A stretch of DNA of 64,000 nucleotides from UBA2942 sp045127535 (GTDB taxonomy: Bacteria; Bacillota; Clostridia; Lachnospirales; Lachnospiraceae), in contig JBGVQN010000033.1 of NCBI GenBank assembly GCA_045127535.1, forward strand, positions 56,824 through 120,823, given 5' to 3'. The notes beneath the pieces are model-generated. The model was not told the origin of the DNA. It made no database searches and saw nothing but the letters and a program-made list of their open reading frames with translations. Shown here piece after piece: positions 43,657 through 53,059 of this stretch. The position numbers and the translations under genes were made by a program. The number at the start of each line of letters is the position of its first letter. Position 1 is the first letter of the stretch.

Positions 43657-44826
43657 ATGTTATTATTACGTGAATTGAAGCAGAAAGAATATAAACTCAG
43701 GAATTACGATTTCAAGTTACTCTTTTTTGTGATGCTGGTTTCCATTGCTGGACTCATTGTAGTCAAAAGTGCTACCAGTGGAATAGCGGAAGATGGGTCG
43801 TTAAGCATCTATCAGAAACAGATTTTGGGTATGGTAGTAGGTCTGATAGCCATGGTAATTGTTTCATTGCTGGATTATCATGTACTGCAAAAGCTTGCTC
43901 CTTTGTGGTATTTGTTTAATGTGGCAATGCTGGCTTATCTGTATTTCTTTGTAAGCTATAATCTGAACAATGCAAGACGCTGGATTCCTGTAGGTCCCAT
44001 TACCATACAGCCTTCAGAGCTTTCCAAGATCATCATGGTGATTGTGGGATCTGCGTATCTGGCCAAATTCAGAAAATGGATCAATCATCCGGTCATGTTG
44101 GGAGGATTGCTGCTGTTGGCGGCGCCTCCTTTGGTTCTTATTTTAAAGCAGCCAGCCCTGTCTGCAACACTGGTACATGTATTTATTATTGTGATTATGG
44201 TATATGTGGCAGGTATCAGTTATAAGTGGGTAGCTGGTGTGGTTTGCGCAGGTGCAGCTGGAGTAGGCGTTTTGTGGCTGATGCTTCAGCAGGAAGGCCA
44301 GGTACTGTTAAATAAAATATTTGACAATCATCAGGTGGAACGTCTCAATGGATTCTTTTTTGCTTCCGAAGAAACGGCAAATCTGAATTACCAGCAGGAT
44401 TATTCTGTTATGGCCATAGCAGGTGGGCAGCTCCATGGAAAAGGACTGAACAATGCATCCTTTGATTCAGTAAAGAACGGAAATTTCTTATCTGAGGAAC
44501 AAAGTGACTTTATCTGGGCAGTGATCGGGGAGGAACTGGGATTTGTAGGCTGTTGTGTCATTATGGCATTATTGGCACTGGTTATATTTAAAGGTTTGAT
44601 GATTGCCAGACGGGCAAAGGATTTAGAAGGACGTCTGATTGCCATTGGAATTACTGCCATGTTTGCGTTTCAGACATTCGTGAATATCGGCGTGGCGACA
44701 AAAGTTCTGCCAAATACCGGTATGCAGCTGCCATTTGTCAGTGCCGGTATTACATCTCAGATTAGTGTATTTGTAGCAGTGGGACTATTGCTGAATGTAG
44801 GTCTGCAGCGAAAGCGAAATGAATAA
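43657..44826 (+). CDS. rodA: RodA/FtsW-family peptidoglycan glycosyltransferase (RodA)
   Basis: A 389-residue polytopic membrane protein of the SEDS family that polymerises lipid II. It has about ten helices and the conserved regions NNARRWIPVGPITIQPSELSK, FLSEEQSDFIWAVIGEELGF, and LPNTGMQLPFVSAGITSQ. Its place in the mre/PBP2/min cluster supports RodA rather than FtsW. The ATG at 43657 follows AGGTGG; a TTG codon directly before it belongs to the spacer. Confidence 0.9.
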   Translation: MLLLRELKQKEYKLRNYDFKLLFFVMLVSIAGLIVVKSATSGIAEDGSLSIYQKQILGMVVGLIAMVIVSLLDYHVLQKLAPLWYLFNVAMLAYLYFFVSYNLNNARRWIPVGPITIQPSELSKIIMVIVGSAYLAKFRKWINHPVMLGGLLLLAAPPLVLILKQPALSATLVHVFIIVIMVYVAGISYKWVAGVVCAGAAGVGVLWLMLQQEGQVLLNKIFDNHQVERLNGFFFASEETANLNYQQDYSVMAIAGGQLHGKGLNNASFDSVKNGNFLSEEQSDFIWAVIGEELGFVGCCVIMALLALVIFKGLMIARRAKDLEGRLIAIGITAMFAFQTFVNIGVATKVLPNTGMQLPFVSAGITSQISVFVAVGLLLNVGLQRKRNE

Positions 44827-44840
44827 GAGGAGGGCTTTTC

Positions 44841-45236
44841 ATGAATATAGGGTTTATGGCTCATGATTCCAAAAAGAAATTGATACAGAATTTCTGTATT
44901 GCATACAGGAGTGTTCTGTCCAAACATGAATTATATGCTACAGGAACTACAGGACGTCTGATCGAGGAAGTGACCAATCTGACAATTCATAAGTATTTGA
45001 GTGGTCAGTTTGGCGGGGAGCAGCAATTAGGTGCCCAGATCGAGAACAATGTAATTGATGTGATGATTTTCTTCAGAGATCCTCTCACACCAAAGTCCAC
45101 AGACCCGGATATTAAGAATATTCTCCGGTTGTGTGATTCCAACAACATTCCTCTGGCTACCAATGTGGCTACAGCAGAGCTTTTGATAAAATCACTGGAA
45201 AGAGGAGATATGGAATGGAGAGAAGCGTACAGATAA
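44841..45236 (+). CDS. mgsA: Methylglyoxal synthase
   Basis: MgsA converts dihydroxyacetone phosphate to methylglyoxal and phosphate, a bypass of lower glycolysis. The 131-residue protein has AHDSKKKLI at the N-terminus, ATGTTGRLI for phosphate binding, and FFRDPLTPKSTDPDIK with the catalytic aspartates. GAGGAGG precedes the ATG. Its end overlaps the next gene by 22 bases. The order rodA-mgsA is common in Clostridia. Confidence 0.94.
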   Translation: MNIGFMAHDSKKKLIQNFCIAYRSVLSKHELYATGTTGRLIEEVTNLTIHKYLSGQFGGEQQLGAQIENNVIDVMIFFRDPLTPKSTDPDIKNILRLCDSNNIPLATNVATAELLIKSLERGDMEWREAYR

Positions 45237-46204
45237 AAAGAAAATTGGGTATCTGTGTGCTTTGTCTGCTGTGTATGACTATCTGCGGCTGTTCTGTTAG
45301 TTCAGACGCAGATCGTTTTTTACCAGATTATAATCAGTATCCAGTAGAAATCTTTGACGGACAAGAGGACAAAGAACTGTACTGTCTGTTTTCGGATACT
45401 CAGGATATCTGTATTGTAGAAGATGAATCACAGTATGATGCTGCATATATCCAGTCTACTGCGGGTATCCTATTCAATCTTGACACCAATGAGGTGCTTT
45501 ACAGCAAAAACGCAAGAGAACAGCTGCCCATTGCCAGTCTTACAAAGCTGATGACTGCATTGCTTGTCCTGGAAAGCAATGTGATGAATCACAGTGTGAC
45601 GGTAGGGGAGGAAGTCAATATTACAGAATATGATGCATGGCTGTGTCATTTTCAGCCTGGAGATGTGCTTTCTGTAAAGGATCTGATGTATGCTACTATG
45701 ATTTATTCTGGCAATGATGCAGCAGCAGCACTGGCAGCTTATGTAGCTGGGACGGTAGAAGATTTTGTAGACCGCATGAACAGGAAAGCAGGGGAATTGG
45801 GGGCAAATGATACCCATTTTATAAATCCTCATGGTCTGGATGCAGAAGGACACTATTCTTCTCTGTATGATCTATATCTGATTTTCCGCCAGTGTATGGA
45901 ATATCAGCAGTTTCAGGATATTATTGGCGCCAAAAGCCATACCTGTCAGTACACTCATGAAGATGGAACAGAGGTATCCCGGAAGTTTTCCAATACCAAC
46001 TGGTATTTTACAGGGGAAGCACAGGCTCCCGATGGTATTACTGTTTTGGGAGGGAAAACTGGTAATACTGCCAAAGCTCACCGATGCCTTATCATATTAG
46101 TAGAAAATGAAGCAGGAGAGCGCTTTCTTGCAGGTATTTTAGGCGCGGAGGATCAGGAAGTTCTTTATCGCGAAATGAATCGGCTGTTGAAGATGGCATT
46201 GTAA
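45215..46204 (+). CDS. D-alanyl-D-alanine carboxypeptidase, lipoprotein form (peptidase S11)
   Basis: A penicillin-binding carboxypeptidase that trims the terminal D-Ala of peptidoglycan stem peptides. The 329-residue protein has a signal segment ending TICGC, a lipobox, so it is probably lipid-anchored. The catalytic motifs are SLTK (in IASLTKLMTALL), SGN (YSGNDAAAA) and KTG (GGKTGNT). GAAAGAGGAG lies before the ATG, which is inside the end of mgsA. A second carboxypeptidase gene is at 57562. Confidence 0.9.
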   Translation: MERSVQIKRKLGICVLCLLCMTICGCSVSSDADRFLPDYNQYPVEIFDGQEDKELYCLFSDTQDICIVEDESQYDAAYIQSTAGILFNLDTNEVLYSKNAREQLPIASLTKLMTALLVLESNVMNHSVTVGEEVNITEYDAWLCHFQPGDVLSVKDLMYATMIYSGNDAAAALAAYVAGTVEDFVDRMNRKAGELGANDTHFINPHGLDAEGHYSSLYDLYLIFRQCMEYQQFQDIIGAKSHTCQYTHEDGTEVSRKFSNTNWYFTGEAQAPDGITVLGGKTGNTAKAHRCLIILVENEAGERFLAGILGAEDQEVLYREMNRLLKMAL

Positions 46205-46230
46205 AATTTTACAAAAATTCAAAAAATATG

Positions 46231-46259
46231 TTGTGATTTTGTACGTTTTATACTACAAT
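46231..46259 (+). promoter_or_regulatory. Candidate promoter of the P-loop protein gene
   Basis: TTGTGA, a 17-base spacer and TACAAT lie about 50 bases before the ATG at 46311. Confidence 0.55.
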
Positions 46260-46310
46260 AGAGTTATCAGAGAACATAAAATATATGTTTGGATAGGAGG
46301 ACGTGCAACT

Positions 46311-46730
46311 ATGATAAGTATAATTTGCGGTAAGAAGGGCAAAGGAAAGACAAAGCATTTACTGGCACAGGTAAATGAGGCAGTAACAACAGCACATGGT
46401 TCTATTGTATATCTGGATAAGAGTGCAAAACATATGTACGAATTAAGCAATAAAGTACGTCTTATCAATGTATCAGAGTATCCTTTAAAAAGCAGTGATG
46501 GATTTGTAGGTTTTCTGTGCGGTGTGCTGTCCCAGGACAGTGATATTGAGAAAATATATATTGACAGCTTTTTAAAGGTTTCCTGTCTGGAAGGCATGGA
46601 TATCACAGAAATCCTTGAGGTTTTAAGTTCTATCAGCGGTCAGTTCCATGTGGATCTGGTATTAAGTGTATCTATGGATGAAGCAGAGCTGCCAGAGGCT
46701 GCAAAATCCTGTATTACACTTTCTCTTTGA
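46311..46730 (+). CDS. Small P-loop protein of unknown function
   Basis: A 139-residue cytosolic protein. The N-terminus ICGKKGKGKTKHLL is a Walker A-like loop (GXXGXGKT), followed by IVYLDKSAKHMYEL. IEKIYIDSFLKVSC could be a Walker B strand. Apart from that I do not recognise a family with a defined role. AGGAGG lies before the ATG at 46311. It has its own promoter and ends at a terminator, so it is a single-gene unit. Confidence 0.75.
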   Translation: MISIICGKKGKGKTKHLLAQVNEAVTTAHGSIVYLDKSAKHMYELSNKVRLINVSEYPLKSSDGFVGFLCGVLSQDSDIEKIYIDSFLKVSCLEGMDITEILEVLSSISGQFHVDLVLSVSMDEAELPEAAKSCITLSL

Positions 46731-46778
46731 TTAGGTAGAAATACATATTGGATTGAGACAAATAAGAATCTTTTTATA

Positions 46779-46828
46779 CAAAACAGCCAAACCAGGAAGC
46801 TTCTGACTTCTCTGAGTTGGCTGTTTTG
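46779..46828. terminator. Hairpin terminator between convergent genes
   Basis: CAAAACAGCCAA (46779-46790) pairs with TTGGCTGTTTTG (46817-46828). TGTTTT follows on the plus strand. It separates the P-loop gene from the minus-strand DUF378 gene. Confidence 0.7.
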
Positions 46829-46832
46829 TGTT

Positions 46833-47039
46833 TTACTCCTCGTCTCCAGATGCAATTCTGCCAAAGAAGGTAATCATGTACAGACCTGCAATACCTACAA
46901 TGGCATACACGATTCGAGTCAGTAAAGTCATATCACCTAATAAAAATGCCACAAGGTCAAACCGGAAAAAACCAATCAGTCCCCAGTTGATGGCTCCTAT
47001 AATACTGATAATCAATGCTGTATAGTCCAATGTTTTCAT
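46833..47039 (-). CDS. DUF378 small membrane protein
   Basis: A 68-residue protein with two transmembrane segments. It shows the DUF378 pattern: TALIISIIGAINWGLIGFF, then DLVAFLLG and RIVYAIVGIAGLYMI. The function is unknown. GGAGGTCATGATATG lies just before the start on the minus strand, giving a good ribosome binding site. Confidence 0.88.
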   Translation of the reverse strand: MKTLDYTALIISIIGAINWGLIGFFRFDLVAFLLGDMTLLTRIVYAIVGIAGLYMITFFGRIASGDEE

Positions 47040-47215
47040 ATCATGACCTCCATTCTGCTGTATATCAGCAATTATTGTCTGCTATCAGTATTGCCTTATT
47101 TCATTCTTTTATGCAAAACCAGAAAAAGGAACATTTTGTACTTTTCAACTGTATGGAAAAAGATTATAATAATAAGGAGTAATTGTAAAATTGAGATGGG
47201 GAAGTGAAAAAATAA

Positions 47216-48688
47216 ATGGCAGTGAATGCTGAACGCAGAAAAACAGATCATAGAAAAAAAGTGATCACACGTTATAAAAAGAAACGGTTTCAATGGATTT
47301 ACCTGATATTTGCAGGGATTCTGGTTTATTTATTTGTACAGATGGTTCATTTTGCTGATAATGATGATATTGCTTTGTTTGAGGTAAAGACCAAAGAAAC
47401 CATGAATACCAACCGACAGTATACCGGTATGATTACCAGAGAAGAATATGTATATACCACAGAGCATGAGGGATACATTAATTATTATATTACCAATGGA
47501 CAGAAAGGTGCCAGCGGAGCGACTGTATATACCATTGACGAGACAGGAGATTATTCCCAGTTATTGATTGCTGCCTCCAATGATGGAACGGATCTGACCA
47601 AAGAAAGTCTCCTGGAAATCAAAAATGCACTGACGGATTTTAGCGCATCATTTGATACCATGTCTTTTGGGGATATTTATTCCATGAAAGACAAGATAGC
47701 TGTAACAGTAATGGATGCATTAAATGATGAGGCCATCAAGCAGCTGAATGAGTCTGCTGTAGGTGCATCTTTTTACCGGGTCAGCACCCAGCAAAGTGGA
47801 TTTGTAGTATATGTATCAGACCAGTATGATGGCATGGATGCGTCTGACCTGACCTCTGAGGATATCAAACGGCAGACGGCAGATATTATAGTACATAAGT
47901 CAGGAACCCAGGTAGCAGAAGGTGATTTTGCATACAAGCTGATCAAAGATGACTGCTTCAGCATTCATTTTCTGCTGACTGAGGATGACATGAATCAGTT
48001 TGGGAAAGATTTAAGTTACACAGAAGCCACCAGACAGCAGGTGTATTTGAAAGAAATTGACCAGACGGTGACAGGAAATTTATATCTGGAATTGCTGTCA
48101 GATGATGTGGTGGGTGCCCGGATTGAGTTCAATGCTATGGGGTCTAATTTCCTGGACAGCCGGTTTGTGGATTTTGAACTGGTAAAAGATGAAGTTACAG
48201 GATTGAAAATACCAGCTACAGCAGTTACGGAGAAAACCTTTTTCATGATACCGGCAGATTATCTGGCGGCGGAAACTTCGGGCAGTGCTGCGTTCTATAA
48301 AGAAACATTAAACGCATTGGGCGAGACGACGGTTGAAACCGTGCAGGCCAGAATTTATGGGACTGTTACGGAAACGGAGGAGACCCAGAATGGAACAGAA
48401 GAACAGGACACCTGGTATTATGTGGACTGTGAAGATCTGGCATTGGGAGATGTGCTGCGAAAGGCAGATTCCGAAGAAAGTTATGTGATCAGTAAGCAGG
48501 TATCCCTGCCAGGTGTGTATATTGGAAATCAGGGATATACAGAGTTTCGTCAGATAGAGATCCTTGGAACCACTGCAGATGGTGAATACAAGATGATTGC
48601 TTCTAATACCAAATATGGTATTTCACCTTTTGATTACATCGTGATAGATGCGTCTGATATGGAAGAGTATCGGGTGCTGTATTATTAA
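47216..48688 (+). CDS. HlyD-like membrane-anchored protein of the sepF region
   Basis: A 490-residue protein with a basic N-terminus, one transmembrane segment (about 24-43, WIYLIFAGILVYLFVQMV) and a large extracytoplasmic part. RQYTGMITREEYVYTTEHEGYINYY resembles the first biotinyl-lipoyl-like half of HlyD-type adaptors. The usual coiled coil is short, and no ABC or RND partner is nearby. Such proteins are found next to sepF in Clostridia. A role in envelope or division is an inference from position. GGGGAAG lies about 10 bases before the ATG. Confidence 0.7.
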   Translation: MAVNAERRKTDHRKKVITRYKKKRFQWIYLIFAGILVYLFVQMVHFADNDDIALFEVKTKETMNTNRQYTGMITREEYVYTTEHEGYINYYITNGQKGASGATVYTIDETGDYSQLLIAASNDGTDLTKESLLEIKNALTDFSASFDTMSFGDIYSMKDKIAVTVMDALNDEAIKQLNESAVGASFYRVSTQQSGFVVYVSDQYDGMDASDLTSEDIKRQTADIIVHKSGTQVAEGDFAYKLIKDDCFSIHFLLTEDDMNQFGKDLSYTEATRQQVYLKEIDQTVTGNLYLELLSDDVVGARIEFNAMGSNFLDSRFVDFELVKDEVTGLKIPATAVTEKTFFMIPADYLAAETSGSAAFYKETLNALGETTVETVQARIYGTVTETEETQNGTEEQDTWYYVDCEDLALGDVLRKADSEESYVISKQVSLPGVYIGNQGYTEFRQIEILGTTADGEYKMIASNTKYGISPFDYIVIDASDMEEYRVLYY

Positions 48689-48765
48689 CAGCAGGACTGT
48701 ATGGGTATGAGAATGACATCATGGATTTGTTAGTTATAGTTAACGCAAAAAAGTAACAATTCCGG

Positions 48766-48794
48766 TTGACAGATTGGGCAGAAAGCAAGATAAT
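48766..48794 (+). promoter_or_regulatory. Promoter of the sepF operon
   Basis: A consensus TTGACA, a 17-base spacer and GATAAT lie about 60 bases before sepF. Confidence 0.65.
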
Positions 48795-48856
48795 AATAGC
48801 AAACAGTATGCAATCTGTACAAGCAATATGTTACTGAAGCGGACAGGAGGTTATGG

Positions 48857-49402
48857 ATGGAAATAATGGATCGCATATTATCTTCTATGAAGATGATTCC
48901 AGAAGATGAGGATATAGAATTGGAAGAAGATGCTCAGGAAGATGCAGGGTTCTTTAAAAATTCGGAGACTAGGGAAAGAAAACCTCTGTTTAAGAAAAAC
49001 AGACCAGAGGAAGAAGAGGATGACGGTATTATGCTGTCTGAACCTTCCCCCATCAAAAAGCAGACAGTAAGGAGTGCAAGAGTTATGGCAGTGAAAACAG
49101 GTGGAAGCAAGCAGTCTGAAGTACGTATGATCATTCCAAAGTCATATGAGGATTCCAATGAAATTGCAGATTATTTAATTGACGGCAAGACAGTGGTGCT
49201 GAATTTAGAGGAGATGAATGTGGATTTGGGCCAGCGTATCATTGACTTTACAGTAGGCGCCTGCTATACCATGGGCGGAAACCTGCAGAAAATTTCCAAG
49301 AAAATTTTTATTGCAACTCCAAGCACAGTAGAGCTTTCCGGTGATTTCACGGATCTGCTCAGTGAGACCATTGATTTATCTTCACTGAATCTCAATGGCT
49401 GA
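48857..49402 (+). CDS. sepF: Cell division protein SepF
   Basis: SepF anchors and bundles FtsZ filaments at the septum. The 181-residue protein has an N-terminal amphipathic helix (MEIMDRILSSMKMI), an acidic and basic linker, and the SepF core. That core includes MIIPKSYEDSNEIADYLIDGKTVVLNLE in two pieces, RIIDFTVGACYTMGG and FIATPSTVELSG. AGGAGG lies 6 bases before the ATG at 48857. It overlaps ylmH by 8 bases, as in the conserved division cluster. Confidence 0.93.
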   Translation: MEIMDRILSSMKMIPEDEDIELEEDAQEDAGFFKNSETRERKPLFKKNRPEEEEDDGIMLSEPSPIKKQTVRSARVMAVKTGGSKQSEVRMIIPKSYEDSNEIADYLIDGKTVVLNLEEMNVDLGQRIIDFTVGACYTMGGNLQKISKKIFIATPSTVELSGDFTDLLSETIDLSSLNLNG

Positions 49403-50162
49403 TCCTATGAATAAAGAAGAACAGCTGTTTTGCAGAAGATTGCAGGAACTGGCAGATATGTGTGACAGGAGAGGGATTCCTACATACAGCAATTTTCTGA
49501 ATTTAAATGAGCAGAGTTTGTTTTGGCAGATGCAGCCGGAGCTTTCTTACGTATCCTGTACGTTAGAGGGGCTGCATCCTATGGCTGAGCGTAAAATAGC
49601 ATGTTTCAGACCAAAGGGAGCCGGGAGGGAAATGCCGGCTCCTTTGTCTGTTGTAAAGATACTGCCGCAAAATGCCCGCTTTGCAGAGGAGCTAAGCCAC
49701 AGAGATTATCTGGGCACTCTTTTGGGGCTGGGGATCGAGCGCAAAAAGATAGGGGATATTTTTATCCATGAGCAGGCTGCTTATGTAGTCTGTACCAGCG
49801 GATTAGAGGAATTTATCTGTAAGAATTTATTCCGCATCCGCCATACAACTGTAACCTGTGAACTGGCAGCTCCCCAGGACATCCAGTTTGAACTGAAATT
49901 CAGACAGATGTCCGGTTCTGTGGCATCTTTTCGGATCGATGCCCTGATTGCCATGGCCTTTCGTCTGTCCCGCAGCAAAGCGGCAGAGCTGATCGCCGGG
50001 GAAAAGGCATTTGTCAACGGAAAGCTGACCACCTCCTCCGGTGCAGTATTAAAAGAAGGAGACATTGTATCTGTAAGAGGTATGGGACGTTTCCTTTTTT
50101 GCAGCCAGGGGAATGTGACCAAAAAGGGACGCTATTTTGCAGAAGTAAATGTATATGAGTAG
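49395..50162 (+). CDS. ylmH: YlmH-type RNA-binding protein with S4 domain
   Basis: A 255-residue protein of the YlmH family, encoded beside sepF in most Firmicutes and recently connected with rescue of stalled ribosomes. The C-terminal S4 domain is clear: FRLSRSKAAELIAGEKAFVNGKLTTSS, in pieces, then GDIVSVRGMGRF. The start is ATG at 49395 or 49407, neither with a strong ribosome binding site. That fits coupling to sepF. Confidence 0.88.
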   Translation: MADPMNKEEQLFCRRLQELADMCDRRGIPTYSNFLNLNEQSLFWQMQPELSYVSCTLEGLHPMAERKIACFRPKGAGREMPAPLSVVKILPQNARFAEELSHRDYLGTLLGLGIERKKIGDIFIHEQAAYVVCTSGLEEFICKNLFRIRHTTVTCELAAPQDIQFELKFRQMSGSVASFRIDALIAMAFRLSRSKAAELIAGEKAFVNGKLTTSSGAVLKEGDIVSVRGMGRFLFCSQGNVTKKGRYFAEVNVYE

Positions 50163-50175
50163 AAAAGAGGACATC

Positions 50176-51330
50176 ATGAGCAGACGAATGACCGTATCCT
50201 ATGAGAGCAAGCCGATTTATGATATTGTATTTGAGCAGTCCTTTGCTGCACTGGCACAGGAAATCGAGGCGATCAGCCAGGGCAGAAAGCGCAGGATCTG
50301 TATTGTAACAGACACCAATGTAAAGCCTCTGTATTTGGAGGAAGTCAAAAATGCCCTGACACAGGCTGGTTTTCCTGTGATTTTCTTTGCCTTTCCTGCA
50401 GGAGAGGAAAATAAAAACCTGTATATCGTACAGCATCTGTACACTGCTTTGATTCAGGCCCATTTTGACAGAAAAGATTTGCTGGTGGCATTGGGCGGCG
50501 GTGTAGTAGGAGATCTGACCGGTTATGCGGCAGCGACTTATTTAAGGGGCATCGATTTTGTACAGATCCCCACTACCCTGTTGTCTCAGGTAGACAGCAG
50601 TGTAGGAGGCAAGACCGGTGTGGATTTTGATTCCTACAAAAATATGGTAGGGGCATTCCATATGCCAAAGCTGGTCTATATGAACCTTTCTGTATTAAAA
50701 ACACTGCCTCCCCGTATTTTCCGCTCTGGTCTGGGAGAGGTTACCAAGTATGCCTTCATTACAGATGCACCGTTTTTTGACTGGCTGCAGACCCATCAGG
50801 AGCAGGTGCTGGCCATGGAGCCGGAGGCGCTTGAGTATGTGGTATACCAGAGCTGTGAAAACAAGCGGATCGTGGTAGAGGAAGACCCAAAGGAGCATGG
50901 CAGACGCGCCCTGTTGAATTTTGGACATACATTGGGACATGCCATTGAAAAGCAGATGGATTTTACCTTGTATCATGGTGAGTGTGTGGCCATTGGTATG
51001 GCAGCGGCTGTAAAAATGTCTGCAGAGAAAGGTTATATTTCCGGGGAAATGGCAGATAGTGTAATAGAATTAATCAGAGGCTTTCATCTTCCTGCACATA
51101 TAGAGGAGATCGAACAGTTAGAAGAAGATATTCCATATGGCAAAACCCGCACCAGACATGCGGCAGAAAACCTTTCTCGTGAGGAAGTCATCAAGGCAAC
51201 CATGAATGATAAGAAAATGGATGCTGGTTCCATCCGCTTTATTTTGCTGAAAGACATGGGCAATGCTGTCATTGATACCACGGTAACAAAGGAAGATATG
51301 GCGGCTGGTCTTGAGACGGTAGGCGTGTAA
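50176..51330 (+). CDS. aroB: 3-dehydroquinate synthase
   Basis: AroB closes the ring of DAHP to 3-dehydroquinate in the shikimate pathway. The 384-residue protein has FPAGEENKNL, ALGGGVVGDLTGYAAATYLRG, TTLLSQVDSSVGGKTGVD and LNFGHTLGHAIE, with the zinc ligands in GHT and EKQ regions. AGAGGA precedes the ATG at 50176. It is an unexpected but not rare neighbour between ylmH and lspA. Confidence 0.93.
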   Translation: MSRRMTVSYESKPIYDIVFEQSFAALAQEIEAISQGRKRRICIVTDTNVKPLYLEEVKNALTQAGFPVIFFAFPAGEENKNLYIVQHLYTALIQAHFDRKDLLVALGGGVVGDLTGYAAATYLRGIDFVQIPTTLLSQVDSSVGGKTGVDFDSYKNMVGAFHMPKLVYMNLSVLKTLPPRIFRSGLGEVTKYAFITDAPFFDWLQTHQEQVLAMEPEALEYVVYQSCENKRIVVEEDPKEHGRRALLNFGHTLGHAIEKQMDFTLYHGECVAIGMAAAVKMSAEKGYISGEMADSVIELIRGFHLPAHIEEIEQLEEDIPYGKTRTRHAAENLSREEVIKATMNDKKMDAGSIRFILLKDMGNAVIDTTVTKEDMAAGLETVGV

Positions 51331-51427
51331 AGAGGGCATTCACTAATAACAGATCTTTACGCTGCAATGATACGAAAATGTGGTAAATTATTTTATGTGA
51401 TAAATCATTTTGGAATAGAGGATGGAT

Positions 51428-51949
51428 ATGAAAAAATTAAAGTGGTTTTGGCTTCTGGCAGGAGCAGTGGTGCTGGTACTGGCAGATCAGTTTACCAAGT
51501 GGTTAGCAGATATGTATTTGAAGGATCAGCCAGCTATCCCTGTTATCAAAGGGGTATTTGAGCTTGCTTATGTGGAAAATAAGGGTGCAGCATTTGGTAT
51601 GCTGCAGGATCAGCGGGTATTTTTTCTGGTATTGACAGCAGCAGCTTTGATCGCTCTGGTGTATCTTTATTCCAGAATTCCCGCAGAGAGAAAGTGTTAT
51701 CCGCTGTCAATCACCGTTATTTTTCTGATTGCCGGTGCAGTTGGAAATATGATTGACAGAGCGTTTCATGGCTATGTCATAGACTTTCTGTACTTCAAAC
51801 TCATAGATTTTCCGGTATTTAATGTAGCGGATATTTATGTGACCGTGTCCTGCTTTGTGCTGATCCTTCTGCTGTTGTTTTTCTATAAAGAAGAAGATTT
51901 GGACAGAATTTTCCCTGGAAAGAAAAAAAGGGGGAGATCTGTTGAATAA
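51428..51949 (+). CDS. lspA: Lipoprotein signal peptidase II
   Basis: LspA is a membrane aspartyl protease that removes signal peptides of prolipoproteins. The 173-residue protein has four transmembrane helices and both catalytic aspartate regions, GNMIDRAFHGYVIDF and FNVADIYV. The start at 51428 is chosen because GAGG lies 6 bases before it; the ATG at 51422 touches that site. It overlaps rluD by 8 bases; the lspA-rluD pair is conserved. Confidence 0.94.
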   Translation: MKKLKWFWLLAGAVVLVLADQFTKWLADMYLKDQPAIPVIKGVFELAYVENKGAAFGMLQDQRVFFLVLTAAALIALVYLYSRIPAERKCYPLSITVIFLIAGAVGNMIDRAFHGYVIDFLYFKLIDFPVFNVADIYVTVSCFVLILLLLFFYKEEDLDRIFPGKKKRGRSVE

Positions 51950-52859
51950 TCGAATCATAGAAGTGACAGAAGAAGAGGCAGGAGTACGTATTGACCGGTA
52001 TCTTTCTGACACGGAACCGGATCTGACCAGAAGCTATCTGCAGAAGCTGGTAAAAGAGGGTGCAGTAACTGTAAATGGCAGGACTGTAAAAGCCAGCTAT
52101 TCTGTGGAAGCGGGAGACAGGATCGAACTGCAGATACCAGATCAGACAGAACCGGATATTCTGCCGGAGGACATTCCTCTGGATGTGTTATATGAGGACG
52201 GGGATGTCATTCTGGTCAACAAACCCAAGGGAATGGTAGTGCATCCGGCAGCAGGACATTATACAGGGACGCTGGTCAATGCACTGATGTATCACTGCAG
52301 AGATGATCTTTCCGGTATTAACGGTGTGCTGCGTCCAGGAATTGTACACCGGATCGATATGGATACCACCGGAGTGCTGATTGCCTGTAAAAATGATATG
52401 GCACACAATCATATTGCAGAGCAGTTGAAGGAGCATTCCATTACCAGACGGTACTATGCCCTGGTGCATGGGGTGATTCAGGAAGAAGAAGGAACTGTCA
52501 ATGCGCCCATTGGCCGTCATCCCATAGACCGTAAGAAGATGGCCATTGTGCATAAAAATGGCAAGGAAGCAGTGACTCACTATAAAGTACTTCAGCGTTA
52601 TAAGGGATATACTCTGATCGAGTGCCGCCTGGAGACTGGAAGGACCCACCAGATCCGCGTGCATATGAGCAGCATTGGACATCCTCTGGTAGGAGATGGG
52701 GTATATGGTCCTGCCAGATGTCCTTTTTCCCTGCAAGGGCAGACACTGCACGCTTATGTGCTGGGATTTGTTCATCCGCGTACCGGAGAATATATGGAGT
52801 TTCAGGCACCTCTGCCAGCATATTTTGAAAAACTTATCAATAATTTACAAAAGATTTAA
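51942..52859 (+). CDS. rluD: RluA/RluD-family pseudouridine synthase
   Basis: A 305-residue enzyme that converts uridines in 23S rRNA (RluD-type) to pseudouridine. The N-terminal S4 domain reads GVRIDRYLSDTEPDLTRSYL. The catalytic domain has VNKPKGMVVHPAAGH and HRIDMDTTGVL, with the catalytic Asp. It continues with LETGRTHQIRVHM. The start is TTG at 51942 with GGGGGAG upstream. The exact rRNA sites cannot be read from sequence. Confidence 0.92.
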   Translation: MNNRIIEVTEEEAGVRIDRYLSDTEPDLTRSYLQKLVKEGAVTVNGRTVKASYSVEAGDRIELQIPDQTEPDILPEDIPLDVLYEDGDVILVNKPKGMVVHPAAGHYTGTLVNALMYHCRDDLSGINGVLRPGIVHRIDMDTTGVLIACKNDMAHNHIAEQLKEHSITRRYYALVHGVIQEEEGTVNAPIGRHPIDRKKMAIVHKNGKEAVTHYKVLQRYKGYTLIECRLETGRTHQIRVHMSSIGHPLVGDGVYGPARCPFSLQGQTLHAYVLGFVHPRTGEYMEFQAPLPAYFEKLINNLQKI

Positions 52860-52897
52860 CCAAAAAACAGAATTTCTTTATAAAAATGTTATTTTAC

Positions 52898-52926
52898 TTG
52901 AAATTGCCGTCGGAAAGTGCTACTAT
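52898..52926 (+). promoter_or_regulatory. Candidate promoter of the short transcript before the 53060 gene
   Basis: TTGAAA, a 17-base spacer and TACTAT. Transcription would start near 52933. Confidence 0.55.
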
Positions 52927-52932
52927 ACTAAC

Positions 52933-53003
52933 AGAGATTTTAGAAGCGGCTTGCGAAGGTGGAGGTCATACAGTCACTGTGTCCCCATGGTGACTGTTTT
53001 TTA
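52933..53003 (+). ncRNA. Possible short RNA or attenuated leader
   Basis: Between a promoter-like sequence and a terminator there is a stretch of about 70 bases without an open frame. It contains AAGCGGCTTGCGAAGG and an unused GGAGG. It could be a small RNA or the terminated form of a leader for the gene at 53060. It does not match a riboswitch class that I recognise. Confidence 0.4.
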
Positions 53004-53005
53004 TT
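52970..53005 (+). terminator. Terminator or attenuator upstream of the 53060 gene
   Basis: ACAGTCAC (52970-52977) pairs with GTGACTGT (52990-52997) around a 12-base loop and is followed by TTTTTTATT. It lies 55 bases before the next gene rather than after the previous one. Confidence 0.7.
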
Positions 53006-53059
53006 GACAATAACTTTACCAAAGCAGCAGTTTAAAATCAGAAAGCAGGAGGATATATC